A stretch of DNA of 64,000 bases, from positions 62,001 through 126,000 of the forward strand of contig NZ_JAVRHY010000004.1 in NCBI RefSeq assembly GCF_031846305.1, in the 5' to 3' direction. The DNA comes from Spectribacter acetivorans. Lineage in GTDB: Bacteria > Pseudomonadota > Gammaproteobacteria > Nevskiales > Salinisphaeraceae. The notes beneath the pieces were generated by a model, which was given only the letters and a program-made list of their open reading frames with translations, made no database searches and was not told the origin of the DNA. The first letter of the stretch is position 1, and every line of letters starts with the position of its first letter. The position numbers and the translations under genes were made by a program. This document shows positions 24,186 to 32,413 of this stretch, one piece after another.

Positions 24186-25544
24186 TTACTGGCCGGCGAC
24201 GGTCATTTCCCCGATCAGCAGGCTGGGGGCGCGGATGGCACCGCGGCAGTCCGGGTCGGCGCCGGCCGCCACGATACCCGCGAACATATCCAGCAGATTG
24301 CCGGCGATGGTGACGTTCTGCACCGGGTAGGCCAGCCGGCCCTGCTCGACCCAGAAACCGGCCGCGCCGCGGGAATAGTCGCCGGTCATCAGGTTGACCC
24401 CCTGTCCCATCAGCTGGGTGACCAGCAGGCCCGTATCCATGGTATGCAGCAGTCCCGCCTGGTCACCGCTGCCGCCCTCGATGCACAGATTGAACGCGCC
24501 GCCGGCGTTACCGGTGGTCTGCCGGTCCAGCCGCCGGGCGGCATAACTGCCCAGTAGATAGTCCGCCAGCACACCGCGGTCGACAATCGGGCGTTCGGTG
24601 GTCGCCACGCCCTCCGCATCGAAACTGGCGCTGGCCATCGCCCGGGGCAGACGCGGCCGCTGGATCACCGACAGCCAGTCGGAAAACAGGGTCTCGCCCA
24701 GACGGTCCTTGGCGAACGAAGCGTCCCGGTAGAGCGTGCCGCCGCTGATCGCGCCCACCAGATGCGCGAATAACGACCGGGCCAGTTCCGGCGGAAACAG
24801 CACCGGCGCCCGGCGGGTGCTCGGGGTGGTGGCATCCAGGCGCGCGGCGGCCCGCTCGCCGGCCCGACGACCGACTTCGGCCACCGGGTCCAGATCATCA
24901 CGGCAGCGGGCGCTGCTGCTCCAGGCGTCGCGCTGCATCTGCCCGTCGGCCCGGGCGATCACGGTGCAGCCCCAGCCGTGGCGGGTGGCCCGCTCAGCGC
25001 CGAAGAAGCCGTGGGTATTGGCATAGGCCGAGATGGTGTCGCTGGTTTCCACCGCCGCCCCATCGGACTGGTGAATGCGCGGATCCGCGGCCAGCGCGGC
25101 CGATTCACAGGCCAGTGCCAGATCCCGCGCGTCGGCCACTTCCAGCTCCCAGGGGTGCACCAGATCAAGATCGGGGAACTCGCGCGCCAGCGCGTCCGGG
25201 TCGGCCAGCCCGGCCCAGGGGTCCTCCCCCGTATGCACCGCCATGGCCGCGGCCCGGGCGGCCACGGCGCGGATGCCCTCATCGCTGAGGTCGGTGGTGG
25301 TCGCAGTGGCGCTGCGCCGGCCGCGGTAGGCGGTGACGGCCAGATCACGGTCGGCCTGGAACTCCACCGACTCCAGATCGCCCTGACGCACTTCAACGCT
25401 CAGGGCCCGGCCGGCCGCCACGCGGGCCTCGGCGCTGTCGGCACCGGCCGCGCGCAGAGCATCCAGCGCCTGTTCTAGTTGGCGGGCCAGATCGGCGGCG
25501 TCGGGCAGGGCCGGTTCGGCCACCGTTTGCGGGGTGTGGCTCAA
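24186..25544 (-). CDS. pmbA: TldE/PmbA-family metalloprotease subunit
   Basis: 452 residues, about the E. coli PmbA length. With TldD it forms a zinc protease that matures microcins and degrades CcdA. Features are VEVRQGDLESVEFQADRDLAVTAYRGRRSATATT, the central SDGAAVETSDTISAYANTHGFFGAERATRH, and the C-terminal LGSYAARRLDRQTTGNAGGAFN, MGQGVNLMTGDYSRGAAGFWVE, then VTIAGNLLDMFAGIVAAGAD. The metal site belongs to TldD, which is not in the window. Divergent from glrK with 53 bases between. Confidence 0.93.
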   Translation of the reverse strand: MSHTPQTVAEPALPDAADLARQLEQALDALRAAGADSAEARVAAGRALSVEVRQGDLESVEFQADRDLAVTAYRGRRSATATTTDLSDEGIRAVAARAAAMAVHTGEDPWAGLADPDALAREFPDLDLVHPWELEVADARDLALACESAALAADPRIHQSDGAAVETSDTISAYANTHGFFGAERATRHGWGCTVIARADGQMQRDAWSSSARCRDDLDPVAEVGRRAGERAAARLDATTPSTRRAPVLFPPELARSLFAHLVGAISGGTLYRDASFAKDRLGETLFSDWLSVIQRPRLPRAMASASFDAEGVATTERPIVDRGVLADYLLGSYAARRLDRQTTGNAGGAFNLCIEGGSGDQAGLLHTMDTGLLVTQLMGQGVNLMTGDYSRGAAGFWVEQGRLAYPVQNVTIAGNLLDMFAGIVAAGADPDCRGAIRAPSLLIGEMTVAGQ

Positions 25545-25597
25545 GCGATTCTCCTGGGTCTCGGGACTGGGGACGTAAACGGTTATGCTGACGGCTT

Positions 25598-27049
25598 ATG
25601 CCGCGTCGATCCAGCCCCTTGCGCCCCCGTTCCGTGCCCGGCCTGCTGGTGGCCGGCTTCGGCATCGTGGCCCTGCCGCTACTGCTGGCCCTGGGTGTCG
25701 GTGCGGTCTACGTCGACCGGTTGGCCAGTCAGAGCGAGCGTCTGGTCCGTCAGGGCGTGGCGGTCACCCGCCTCAGCCGTCAGGCGCAGAACCGGATTAC
25801 CGCCATGGAGCGCAGCGCGCGGCAGTTCGCGGTGCTGGGGGATCCGGTCCTGGTGGAACGCTTCAATGACCACCACGACGCATTCTCGGCCGCTCTGGAT
25901 GACCTGGGCCGGTTACAGCTTGAAACCATGCCCGGCTGGAACCTGACCGATCTGCGTCACGAAGCCGAGCTGATCCGTCGCGCGCTGCTCGACAGTCAGA
26001 TCGACGGCGATGCCTTCGACGCCGAGATGTCGCGGTTCGAGACCATGCGCGATCTGGCTCAGGGCATCACCGACCAGGGCAATGTTTTCATCGACCGCGA
26101 AGTCGCGCGCATCGAATCCACCGCCGGCGAGGTGGGCCTGTTCCTGCTGTTGTGCACGGTAGCGCTGGTGCCGGCGACCGTGGCGCTGGTGATTCTGTTC
26201 ACCGTGGTCATTTCCCGTCCGATCCGCCAGATTCGAGCCGCCATTCAACGCCTGGGCGGCGGCCGGTTCGATCAGCCGGTGGTGATCAGCGCGCCTTCGG
26301 CGGAGTTGGACGATCTGGGCGTGCAGCTCGACCGGATGCGCCAGCGCCTGGACGAGCTCGAGGGGGAGAAGAACCGCTTCCTGCGCCACATGTCGCACGA
26401 GCTAAAGACGCCGCTTGCCAGCATCCGAGAGGGGGTTTCGCTGCTCGACGACGACAGCCTCGGCGGCCTGGCCCCGCCACAGCGGGAGGTAGTAGCCATC
26501 CTGCTGCGCAACAGCCTCGAGCTGACGTCGCTGATCGACAACCTGCTCGATTTCGCCGCCTGGCGGGAGCAGCATGCCCAGATCGACGCCACCGAATTCG
26601 ACCTGCGCGAACTGGTGGAACAGGTACTCGACCGGCATCGGCTGACCCTGGACAGCCATCGACTGATTACCAGTCTTCCCGAATCCGGCCTCGTCATGAA
26701 TGCCGACCGCGACCGCTGGCGGCTGATTTTCGATAATCTTCTGACCAATGCGATCAAGTTCTCCCCCGATGGCGGCCGTATCGATATCAGCGGCCAGCGT
26801 CTGCGACGGGGCATGATCATCGAAGTCACCGACGACGGCCCGGGTATTCCGGCAGAGGAGCACGAGCAGGTGTTTACCCCGTTCTATCAGGCCCACCCCG
26901 ACCCCGGCCGCCACGTGCGTGGGACGGGCATCGGACTGTCGGTGGTGCGCGAAGCGGTGCAGACCCATGGCGGCGACATCGAGATTCTCGACCAGGCGGG
27001 CCGCGGGGCCTGTCTGCGCATCCGCCTGCCGCGCCGGAGCCTGGCCTGA
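25598..27049 (+). CDS. glrK: Sensor histidine kinase GlrK (QseE-like)
   Basis: 483 residues. Membrane helices lie at about 13-37 and 180-205 with an all-helical periplasmic domain between. HAMP (RPIRQIRAAIQRLGGGRFDQPV) precedes H-box His267 (FLRHMSHELKTPLASIREGVSLL), N-box (LLTNAIKFSPDGG) and G boxes (DDGPGIP, RGTGIGLSVV). Followed by a QseG-like lipoprotein and a sigma54-type regulator, it is identified as GlrK by gene order as well as by sequence. In E. coli GlrK phosphorylates GlrR to drive glmY in response to envelope state. The gene abuts qseG (shared A in TGATG). Confidence 0.92.
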   Translation: MPRRSSPLRPRSVPGLLVAGFGIVALPLLLALGVGAVYVDRLASQSERLVRQGVAVTRLSRQAQNRITAMERSARQFAVLGDPVLVERFNDHHDAFSAALDDLGRLQLETMPGWNLTDLRHEAELIRRALLDSQIDGDAFDAEMSRFETMRDLAQGITDQGNVFIDREVARIESTAGEVGLFLLLCTVALVPATVALVILFTVVISRPIRQIRAAIQRLGGGRFDQPVVISAPSAELDDLGVQLDRMRQRLDELEGEKNRFLRHMSHELKTPLASIREGVSLLDDDSLGGLAPPQREVVAILLRNSLELTSLIDNLLDFAAWREQHAQIDATEFDLRELVEQVLDRHRLTLDSHRLITSLPESGLVMNADRDRWRLIFDNLLTNAIKFSPDGGRIDISGQRLRRGMIIEVTDDGPGIPAEEHEQVFTPFYQAHPDPGRHVRGTGIGLSVVREAVQTHGGDIEILDQAGRGACLRIRLPRRSLA

Positions 27050-27543
27050 TGCGTGCCGGCGGAGGACTGGCTGCCATCATCCTGTTGGCGACGCTGGCTG
27101 GCTGCGCAGCGCTGCAGCCGCAGAGCACCGACCCGGCGCCGCCGGATCTGGTGGCCTACGCCGAACAGCTTGCCGCCGCGAACACGGATCGGCGCGAGGC
27201 GGCGCTGAACGCGGCACGTGAGCAATGGCGCGAACAGCCCGACCCGGTTTCGATTGCCCGCCTGGGTCTGGCGGAGGGTCAGTGGGGCCATCCCGGTGCC
27301 GACGCCGCGGCGGCCGCCGACCACATCGAGCAGGCACTCAACGACCCGGCGGCAGACTGGGCGCCATCCGTACGCGGTTTCCTGTCGGTCCGGGCCGCCA
27401 CGCTGCGGCACATCGCCTCACTGGAACAGGCTCAGCGCGACGCACGTGGCGAGCGGGACGAACTCGCCGAGGCACTGGATGAAGCCCGTCGCAAGCTCGA
27501 CGCCATCACCAATATCGAGCGCGACCTGGGCGAGGCGCCGTGA
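27049..27543 (+). CDS. qseG: QseG-like outer-membrane lipoprotein
   Basis: 164 residues with a lipoprotein signal (IILLATLAGCAALQ; lipid Cys19). A helical domain follows (residues about 40-110), then a predicted coiled coil near the C-terminus (SLEQAQRDARGERDELAEALDEARRKLDAI). In E. coli QseG (YfhG) sits between glrK and glrR and modulates the kinase. The middle position, size and lipobox here fit that role, though the sequence itself is poorly conserved. It overlaps glrK by 1 base and glrR by 4. Confidence 0.82.
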   Translation: MRAGGGLAAIILLATLAGCAALQPQSTDPAPPDLVAYAEQLAAANTDRREAALNAAREQWREQPDPVSIARLGLAEGQWGHPGADAAAAADHIEQALNDPAADWAPSVRGFLSVRAATLRHIASLEQAQRDARGERDELAEALDEARRKLDAITNIERDLGEAP

Positions 27544-28895
27544 GCGGGTCGGCCACCGGACGCATCCTGCTGGTCGATGACGACCCCGGCCTGCGCCGGC
27601 TGCTGTCCCTGCGGCTGGAAAGCGAGGGCCACGAGGTGGTCACCGCCGAATCGGCCCGCGAGGCGCTCTCCCGCCTGACCGGCTTCGCCGCGGATCTGGT
27701 GATCACGGACCTGCGCATGGCCGGCATGGACGGCATGGCGCTGCTGGGTGAAATCGGCCGCGAACGGCCGGGCCTGCCGGTGATCGTGCTCACCGCCCAC
27801 GGCACTATTCCGGAGGCGGTTACCGCCACCCAGCAGGGGGCGCTGGACTTCCTCACCAAACCGGTCGACCGGGCGGCGCTGGCCGAACGCATTCAGCACG
27901 CTCTCGGGGCGGGCCGCACGAACCATGATCAGAGCGATGGCTGGGCCGCCCGGGTGATCACCCGCTCACCCGAGATGCACTCGCTGCTGGGCGAGGCCCG
28001 CATGGTGGCCGAAAGCGACGCCGCGGTGCTGATCAACGGCGCCTCGGGAACCGGCAAGGAACTGCTGGCCCGGTCCATTCACGACGCCAGCCCCCGGGCC
28101 GGCAAGCCGTTCGTGGCGATCAACTGCGGGGCCATGCCGGAGGCCCTGCTGGAATCCGAGCTGTTCGGGCACGAGAAGGGCGCCTTCACCGATGCCAAGT
28201 CGGCCAAGCCCGGGCTGATCCGCGATGCCCATGGCGGCAGCCTGCTGCTCGATGAAATCGGCGACATGCCGGCATCGCTGCAGGTCAAGCTACTGCGGGC
28301 ACTGCAGGAAGGCGAAGTGCGGCCGGTCGGTGGCAGCCAGTCGGTGGCGGTCGACATCCGGGTGATCTCGGCCACCCACCGCAACCTGCGCGAGGCGATT
28401 GCCGCCGGCGACTTCCGCGAGGACCTCTACTACCGGCTGAACGTGGTCACGCTCACGCTGCCGCCGCTGGCGCAGCGCCGCGAGGATATTCCGCTACTGG
28501 TGGATCATTTCCTCAAGCAGCTGACCGAAGACAAGGGCAGGCCTCCCAAGGTCTACGCCCCCGATGCCATGGAGTTGCTCACCGGCGCCGACTGGCCCGG
28601 CAACATCCGACAATTGCGCAACATGGTGGAACACAATGTGGCCCTGACCCGGGCCCGCGTGATCGGAGCCGATCAGGTACGCCAGGCACTGGTCCGCGAC
28701 GGCGGCACGGTGCCGGGTGAGGTCATGCCGCCGCTCAAACAGGCACGGGAAAGTTTCACCCGCCACTACCTGATTCGACTGTTGCAGATCACCGGCGGCA
28801 ACGTCTCCCGCAGCGCGCGGCTGGCACGGCGCAACCGCACCGAGTTCTACAAGCTGCTGGGCCGCCACGGTATCGATCCCGCCGAGTTCAAGTGA
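27540..28895 (+). CDS. glrR: Sigma54-dependent response regulator GlrR (QseF-like)
   Basis: 451 residues: receiver with Asp57 (ITDLRMAGMDG), AAA+ domain with Walker A (GASGTGKE, 167-174), Walker B region (LLLDEIGDMP), arginine-finger region and a C-terminal Fis-type helix-turn-helix (ITGGNVSRSARLARRNRTEFYKLL). The sigma54-contacting L1 loop reads GAFTDA (214-219) instead of canonical GAFTGA. The HTH RNRTEFYKLL is typical of GlrR. It overlaps qseG by 4 bases. A matching palindrome and a sigma54 promoter follow immediately downstream. Confidence 0.94.
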   Translation: MSGSATGRILLVDDDPGLRRLLSLRLESEGHEVVTAESAREALSRLTGFAADLVITDLRMAGMDGMALLGEIGRERPGLPVIVLTAHGTIPEAVTATQQGALDFLTKPVDRAALAERIQHALGAGRTNHDQSDGWAARVITRSPEMHSLLGEARMVAESDAAVLINGASGTGKELLARSIHDASPRAGKPFVAINCGAMPEALLESELFGHEKGAFTDAKSAKPGLIRDAHGGSLLLDEIGDMPASLQVKLLRALQEGEVRPVGGSQSVAVDIRVISATHRNLREAIAAGDFREDLYYRLNVVTLTLPPLAQRREDIPLLVDHFLKQLTEDKGRPPKVYAPDAMELLTGADWPGNIRQLRNMVEHNVALTRARVIGADQVRQALVRDGGTVPGEVMPPLKQARESFTRHYLIRLLQITGGNVSRSARLARRNRTEFYKLLGRHGIDPAEFK

Positions 28896-28899
28896 CGCC

Positions 28900-28917
28900 T
28901 GTCGCCGCTCGGCGACA
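28900..28917 (+). promoter_or_regulatory. GlrR binding site 1 (exact consensus)
   Basis: TGTC-GCCGCTCGGC-GACA matches exactly the TGTC-N10-GACA pattern reported for GlrR upstream of enterobacterial glmY. It begins 5 bases after the glrR stop and lies about 195 bases upstream of the predicted transcription start, a normal enhancer distance for a sigma54 activator. The spacer is itself palindromic, so the full 18 bases could also form an RNA hairpin. Confidence 0.75.
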
Positions 28918-28964
28918 CCTTTTTCTCTTTATTATCAGCAATCTGGGATAAATCCCGGGGAAAG

Positions 28965-28982
28965 CGTCGCCAGCAGGCAACA
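28965..28982 (+). promoter_or_regulatory. GlrR binding site 2 (partial match)
   Basis: CGTC-GCCAGCAGGC-AACA matches TGTC-N10-GACA at six of eight defined positions. It is centred about 130 bases upstream of the predicted start. Confidence 0.45.
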
Positions 28983-29077
28983 GTTCTGGCGCCGCGACGC
29001 CATCGAATGGCGGCAATTGCGCAGAGACAGCCGCCCGGGAACCTTTATCTTTTTGTTTTTATTAAATTTATATAACC

Positions 29078-29093
29078 TGGCACGACTGGTGCA
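29078..29093 (+). promoter_or_regulatory. Sigma54 (-24/-12) promoter
   Basis: TGGCACGACTGGTGCA carries the invariant GG (29079-29080) and GC (29091-29092) exactly 10 bases apart and differs from TGGCAC-N5-TTGCA at one position. An A/T-rich stretch (29043-29076) lies between it and the GlrR sites and could favour bending. The predicted start is near 29104. Confidence 0.8.
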
Positions 29094-29103
29094 GTGCCTA
29101 TGA

Positions 29104-29294
29104 CATCGGCGGCAACCCCGTCGATGAGTCCGCCGGATCGGGTCGGCGTCTCCCGGTCCCCCCTCGTACCTCGGCGTGGTACCGGCTCGATCCGGCGATT
29201 TATTACGGCTCACCCAATCTCGCGATTCTCGCGGGACTACCAAACACCAGCACTAGCGTGCACAAAAAAGCCCCCGCCAAGGCGGGGGCTTTTT
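29104..29294 (+). ncRNA. Candidate GlrR-controlled small RNA (GlmY-like position)
   Basis: The 429-base gap between glrR and the next gene holds no convincing ORF on this strand. Instead it has enhancer sites, a sigma54 promoter, then about 190 bases ending in an intrinsic terminator. Three stems are visible: a 16-bp stem with two G-U pairs (29131-29146 with 29182-29197), CGCGA/TCGCG (29221-29225 with 29229-29233) and the terminator. GlmY in E. coli is about 184 nt, sigma54/GlrR-driven and linked to glrKR, although there it lies upstream of glrK. Primary-sequence homology to GlmY/GlmZ was not established. Confidence 0.6.
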
Positions 29295-29295
29295 G
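29263..29295. terminator. Bidirectional intrinsic terminator
   Basis: AGCCCCCGCC / GGCGGGGGCT (29269-29278 with 29281-29290), preceded by six A and followed by T-rich sequence. It can end the candidate small RNA on the plus strand and the secreted-protein gene (stop at 29325) on the minus strand. Confidence 0.9.
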
Positions 29296-29324
29296 CGCGT
29301 TTCAACCCGTCAGGTCGAAGCGTT

Positions 29325-30314
29325 TCAGGCGCCGTTCATACCCGGCAGACTGAAGCTGCTCAGCAGCCCGAGCAGCGCATCGGGACCCAGCGGCAACATG
29401 CCCAGCGGCGAGCCGTCTTCACCCATCGGGATCAGAACCAGCAGGGTGTCGAGACCCGGCAGGCCGCCCTCAGCGCTGGCACTACCGTCAGCACCCGGAA
29501 TCAGGCCCAGAAGGATATCGGCACCAGGCAGGCCGCCTTCGCTACCTTCACCGCCAGGAATCGGCAGCAGGGCGAGCAACGCGTCGGGACCCAGCCCGGA
29601 CGCCATGTCCCCACCGACCGGCAGGAAGCCGAGCAGGATATCGGCGCCGGGGATGCCCGAGCTCATTTCGCCGTCACCACCCGGCAGGAAGCCGAGGAGA
29701 ATGTCCGCGCCCGGCAGGCCGGCACCATCTTCCATACCCGGAATGGGCAGGCCGAAGCCTTCACCACCCGGCACGCCGCCGGCCAGGATATCCCCCAGTG
29801 CGGTGGACAACTGCCCGCCCGGACCGATCAGATCAGCAAGGGTGCTGGCCGGGAAACCGAATGCTTCCAGCGACGAGGCGCCCGCCGCCTCGAAAATGGT
29901 CACGCTGCCGTTGGAACGCACGAAGGGAATGCCCTGCGCCAGCGCACCCGAGTCCAGATAGAACTGCGCGAACGGAGCCAACGGCTCTGCCCCCGGCATG
30001 GTGAGCTGATCAAGCAGCGGGTACAGGAACTGCTGGCCGGTGGCGTTGAGCTGGTTGCCCAGGTCAGCGCCCATGATGGCCAGATCTTCGCCCGCGGTGT
30101 CGGTAGCCACGGTGGTGCTGAATTCCGTCACCAACGCGGTCAGGCCGTTGGCCGTGCCGCTGGAATTGCCGACGACCAGCGCGTCGAGCGTGCTGTCGAG
30201 GTTCACGGCGGCGCCGTCGAGGCCAGCCAGGAAGTTGCCGACCGGATCGGCGGCAGTCGCGCCGCCGGCGAAAGCCAGTACAGCAGCACCGGCAAACAAT
30301 TGCTTCTTCATCAT
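29325..30314 (-). CDS. Secreted LPGADILLGF-repeat protein, fourth family member
   Basis: 329 residues with a signal peptide (MMKKQLFAGAAVLAFAGGATA-ADP). The mature N-terminus (DPVGNFLAGLDGAAVNLDSTLDALVVGNS) matches the paralogues at 1172 and 2302, more than 25 kb away. From about residue 190 it has five degenerate repeats of type GLPGADILLGFLPGGDG, about 20 residues each, which resemble the GLPxLPGLGDA repeats of the 3594 gene. GAGGAGAGACTA precedes the ATG. It has its own bidirectional terminator and a sigma28-like promoter upstream. Probably an exported structural or surface protein; function unknown. Confidence 0.83.
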   Translation of the reverse strand: MMKKQLFAGAAVLAFAGGATAADPVGNFLAGLDGAAVNLDSTLDALVVGNSSGTANGLTALVTEFSTTVATDTAGEDLAIMGADLGNQLNATGQQFLYPLLDQLTMPGAEPLAPFAQFYLDSGALAQGIPFVRSNGSVTIFEAAGASSLEAFGFPASTLADLIGPGGQLSTALGDILAGGVPGGEGFGLPIPGMEDGAGLPGADILLGFLPGGDGEMSSGIPGADILLGFLPVGGDMASGLGPDALLALLPIPGGEGSEGGLPGADILLGLIPGADGSASAEGGLPGLDTLLVLIPMGEDGSPLGMLPLGPDALLGLLSSFSLPGMNGA

Positions 30315-30442
30315 TAGTCTCTCCTCGCAGGGATTCTGGTAATTACTGAAACAGTGGTCAATTTTGGGACACGTAAGCTAGCACCACCCCTACCCCAGCG
30401 CAATCATCGCACAGAAGGCGTGGGAATTATCCTACAAGCCCT

Positions 30443-30469
30443 GTAACGGCTGCGGCCGCGCAAACTTTA
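30443..30469 (-). promoter_or_regulatory. Putative sigma28 (FliA-type) promoter
   Basis: On the minus strand, TAAAGTTT (30469-30462), 11 bases, then GCCGTTAC (30450-30443). The FliA consensus is TAAAGTTT-N11-GCCGATAA, so the -35 is exact, the spacing exact and the -10 matches at six of eight. It lies about 130 bases before the ATG at 30314. Confidence 0.5.
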
Positions 30470-30549
30470 GGGGCGCCTCGAATCAAGGCGATTTCCTGCG
30501 ACGATTCGCCGCAGCTGCGCGCGCAATCGGCGCCGGATATCCGGGTAAC

Positions 30550-31830
30550 ATGAGGGCCCCACGCGAGACCCGCATGACCGACCAAGCCGTTCTCACGCCA
30601 CCCCAGGTGATTGGCCTGCTACGCCGCCTCCGCTGGCTGGCGGCGATACTGCAGGTAGCCGGCACACTGCTGGCCAGTGCCCTGCCGGATATGACGCTGC
30701 CGCTGATGCCGATGCTGGCGGTACCCGCCGCGCTGGTCGCATTCAATCTTTTAACCGGGCTCGGCAACGATCGTCGGGCGGTTACCCAGACCAGGGTCTT
30801 CGTTCATCTGGGGGCAGATATTCTCGCGCTGACGCTGCTGCTGGCTCTGTCCGGCGGGCCAGCCAATCCATTCGTGTCGCTTTACCTGGTGCCAGTGGCC
30901 ATCGCCGCGGCGGCCATGCCGATGGCCAGCGCCTGGGCGATCTGGGCGGTCTGCGCGGCGGCCTATTCCGGATTGTTCGCGGTCTATGCGGCGACGCCGG
31001 CCGGCCACCACGGCGGCGGCAATTTCTTCTTCCTGCACGTCGCGGGCATGTGGCTGAACTTCATGATTGCCGCCACGCTCACCACCATCGCCCTGGTCCG
31101 GCTGGCCGGGCTCCTGCGCCAGCGAGAGCAGGACCTCGGCGAGGCGCGGGAAAAGGCGCTGCGCGACGAACAGATCGTGGCGACAGCCACGCTTGCCGCC
31201 AGCACCGCCCACCAGCTGAACACCCCGCTCGGCACCATGACCCTGCTGGTGGACGAGTTGCGCAACGAAACCGCGCTGTCATCCAGTGCCCGGACCGATC
31301 TCGACACCCTGGCCGACCAGATCGACCAGTGCCGGCAGCGGCTGCGTACAGTGCTCGCGACCGATGCCGACACCACACCATCATTGCGGCCGGCCCGCGC
31401 CGTCCTCGCCGAGCTGCTGGATCAGTGGCGTCTGGCGCATCCGGACACCCCCACCGAGGCGGACTTCTCCGGACTACCGCGCCAACTCTCCATCCTCGAA
31501 CCACCGGTGCTGCAGCCGGCGCTGGCCAACATGCTGGACAACGCCGCGCGATCGGCCCGCGGCCTGCCGGTGCGTATTCGAGCCACCGCGACCGACGACC
31601 AGTTGATCGTGATCATCGAGGACGAAGGACCGGGCCTGAGCGCAGGCGACCTGCACCGGGCCGGCCGGCAGGTGTTTACCTCGCGTGCGGACGGCCACGG
31701 GCTTGGCCTGGTCCTGACCCATTCAAGTATCGAGTACCTGGGCGGCGAAGTCCGCCAGTCCAACCGCCATCCGCGGGGATTGCGCACCGAGGTGCGCCTG
31801 CCACTGAGCCGGTTGCGTCCCGTCGTATGA
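30550..31830 (+). CDS. regB: RegB/PrrB/ActS-type redox sensor kinase
   Basis: 426 residues from the ATG at 30550; an in-frame ATG at 30574 (MTDQ) is an equal alternative. Six hydrophobic helices (about 28-180) include the quinone-site signature GGPANPF (102-108). The H-box is ATLAASTAHQLNTPLGTM with His221. The redox-active cysteine region is DQIDQCRQRL (Cys261), as in RegB. A degenerate ATP site follows (LANMLDNAARSA, DEGPGL, GHGLGL). It responds to quinone/redox state and controls respiratory and carbon genes through RegA. It overlaps regA by 4 bases. Confidence 0.9.
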   Translation: MRAPRETRMTDQAVLTPPQVIGLLRRLRWLAAILQVAGTLLASALPDMTLPLMPMLAVPAALVAFNLLTGLGNDRRAVTQTRVFVHLGADILALTLLLALSGGPANPFVSLYLVPVAIAAAAMPMASAWAIWAVCAAAYSGLFAVYAATPAGHHGGGNFFFLHVAGMWLNFMIAATLTTIALVRLAGLLRQREQDLGEAREKALRDEQIVATATLAASTAHQLNTPLGTMTLLVDELRNETALSSSARTDLDTLADQIDQCRQRLRTVLATDADTTPSLRPARAVLAELLDQWRLAHPDTPTEADFSGLPRQLSILEPPVLQPALANMLDNAARSARGLPVRIRATATDDQLIVIIEDEGPGLSAGDLHRAGRQVFTSRADGHGLGLVLTHSSIEYLGGEVRQSNRHPRGLRTEVRLPLSRLRPVV

Positions 31831-32342
31831 AAGTGCTGGTAATCGAGGATGATGCCGTGTTCGCGGCCACGCTCGCCCGCAGCCTGTCGCGGCGGGGGCT
31901 GGACGCGCAGGTAGCGAACAACCCCCACGATGCCATCGACCTGGCTCGCGCATTCACGCCGGACGCCGCCATCCTCGACCTGCACCTGGGTGAAGATTCC
32001 GGACTCGCCCTGATCGAACCCCTGCTGGACTGCCGTCCCGGCCTGCGCATCCTGGTGCTGACCGGCTATGCCACCGTTCAGACGGCCGTGGCCGCCATCA
32101 AGCTGGGCGCGGCCAACTATCTGCCCAAACCGGCCACCGCCCCCGAGATTCTCGCAGCCCTATCGGACGATGCGGCACCCACCCGGATCGAACCGCCCTC
32201 GCTGCAGCGGCTCGAGCGTGATCACATCGAACGGGTGCTAGACGCTCACGGCGGCAATATCTCCGCCACCGCCCGGTCACTGGGGCTGCATCGCCGCACT
32301 CTCCAGCGCAAGCTGGCGAAACGGCCCAACAAGCCACGCTGA
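31827..32342 (+). CDS. regA: RegA/PrrA/RoxR-type response regulator
   Basis: 171 residues: receiver with VIEDDAVF, phosphoacceptor Asp in AILDLHLGEDSG and LPKPATAPEI, then a short Fis-type HTH with the near-invariant RegA block HGGNISATARSLGLHRRTLQRKL. The proline linker seen in RegA proteins is recognisable (DAAPTRIEPPSLQRLE). It is the partner of the upstream kinase. Likely targets are terminal oxidases and possibly nuo, but no RegA site was identified. Confidence 0.92.
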   Translation: MKVLVIEDDAVFAATLARSLSRRGLDAQVANNPHDAIDLARAFTPDAAILDLHLGEDSGLALIEPLLDCRPGLRILVLTGYATVQTAVAAIKLGAANYLPKPATAPEILAALSDDAAPTRIEPPSLQRLERDHIERVLDAHGGNISATARSLGLHRRTLQRKLAKRPNKPR

Positions 32343-32413
32343 CGCCGGCCGTTCGTTTGCCGCCGCCCGCCGTGCTTTAATGCCGGCGAGGATTTCAGTG
32401 GCCGGATGAACCC

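Noticed and set aside
29094..29324. Open frame starting GTG at 29094 as a protein gene in place of the small RNA.
   Set aside because: It runs through the terminator and antisense to the secreted-protein gene, has no ribosome site and shows shadow-like composition.
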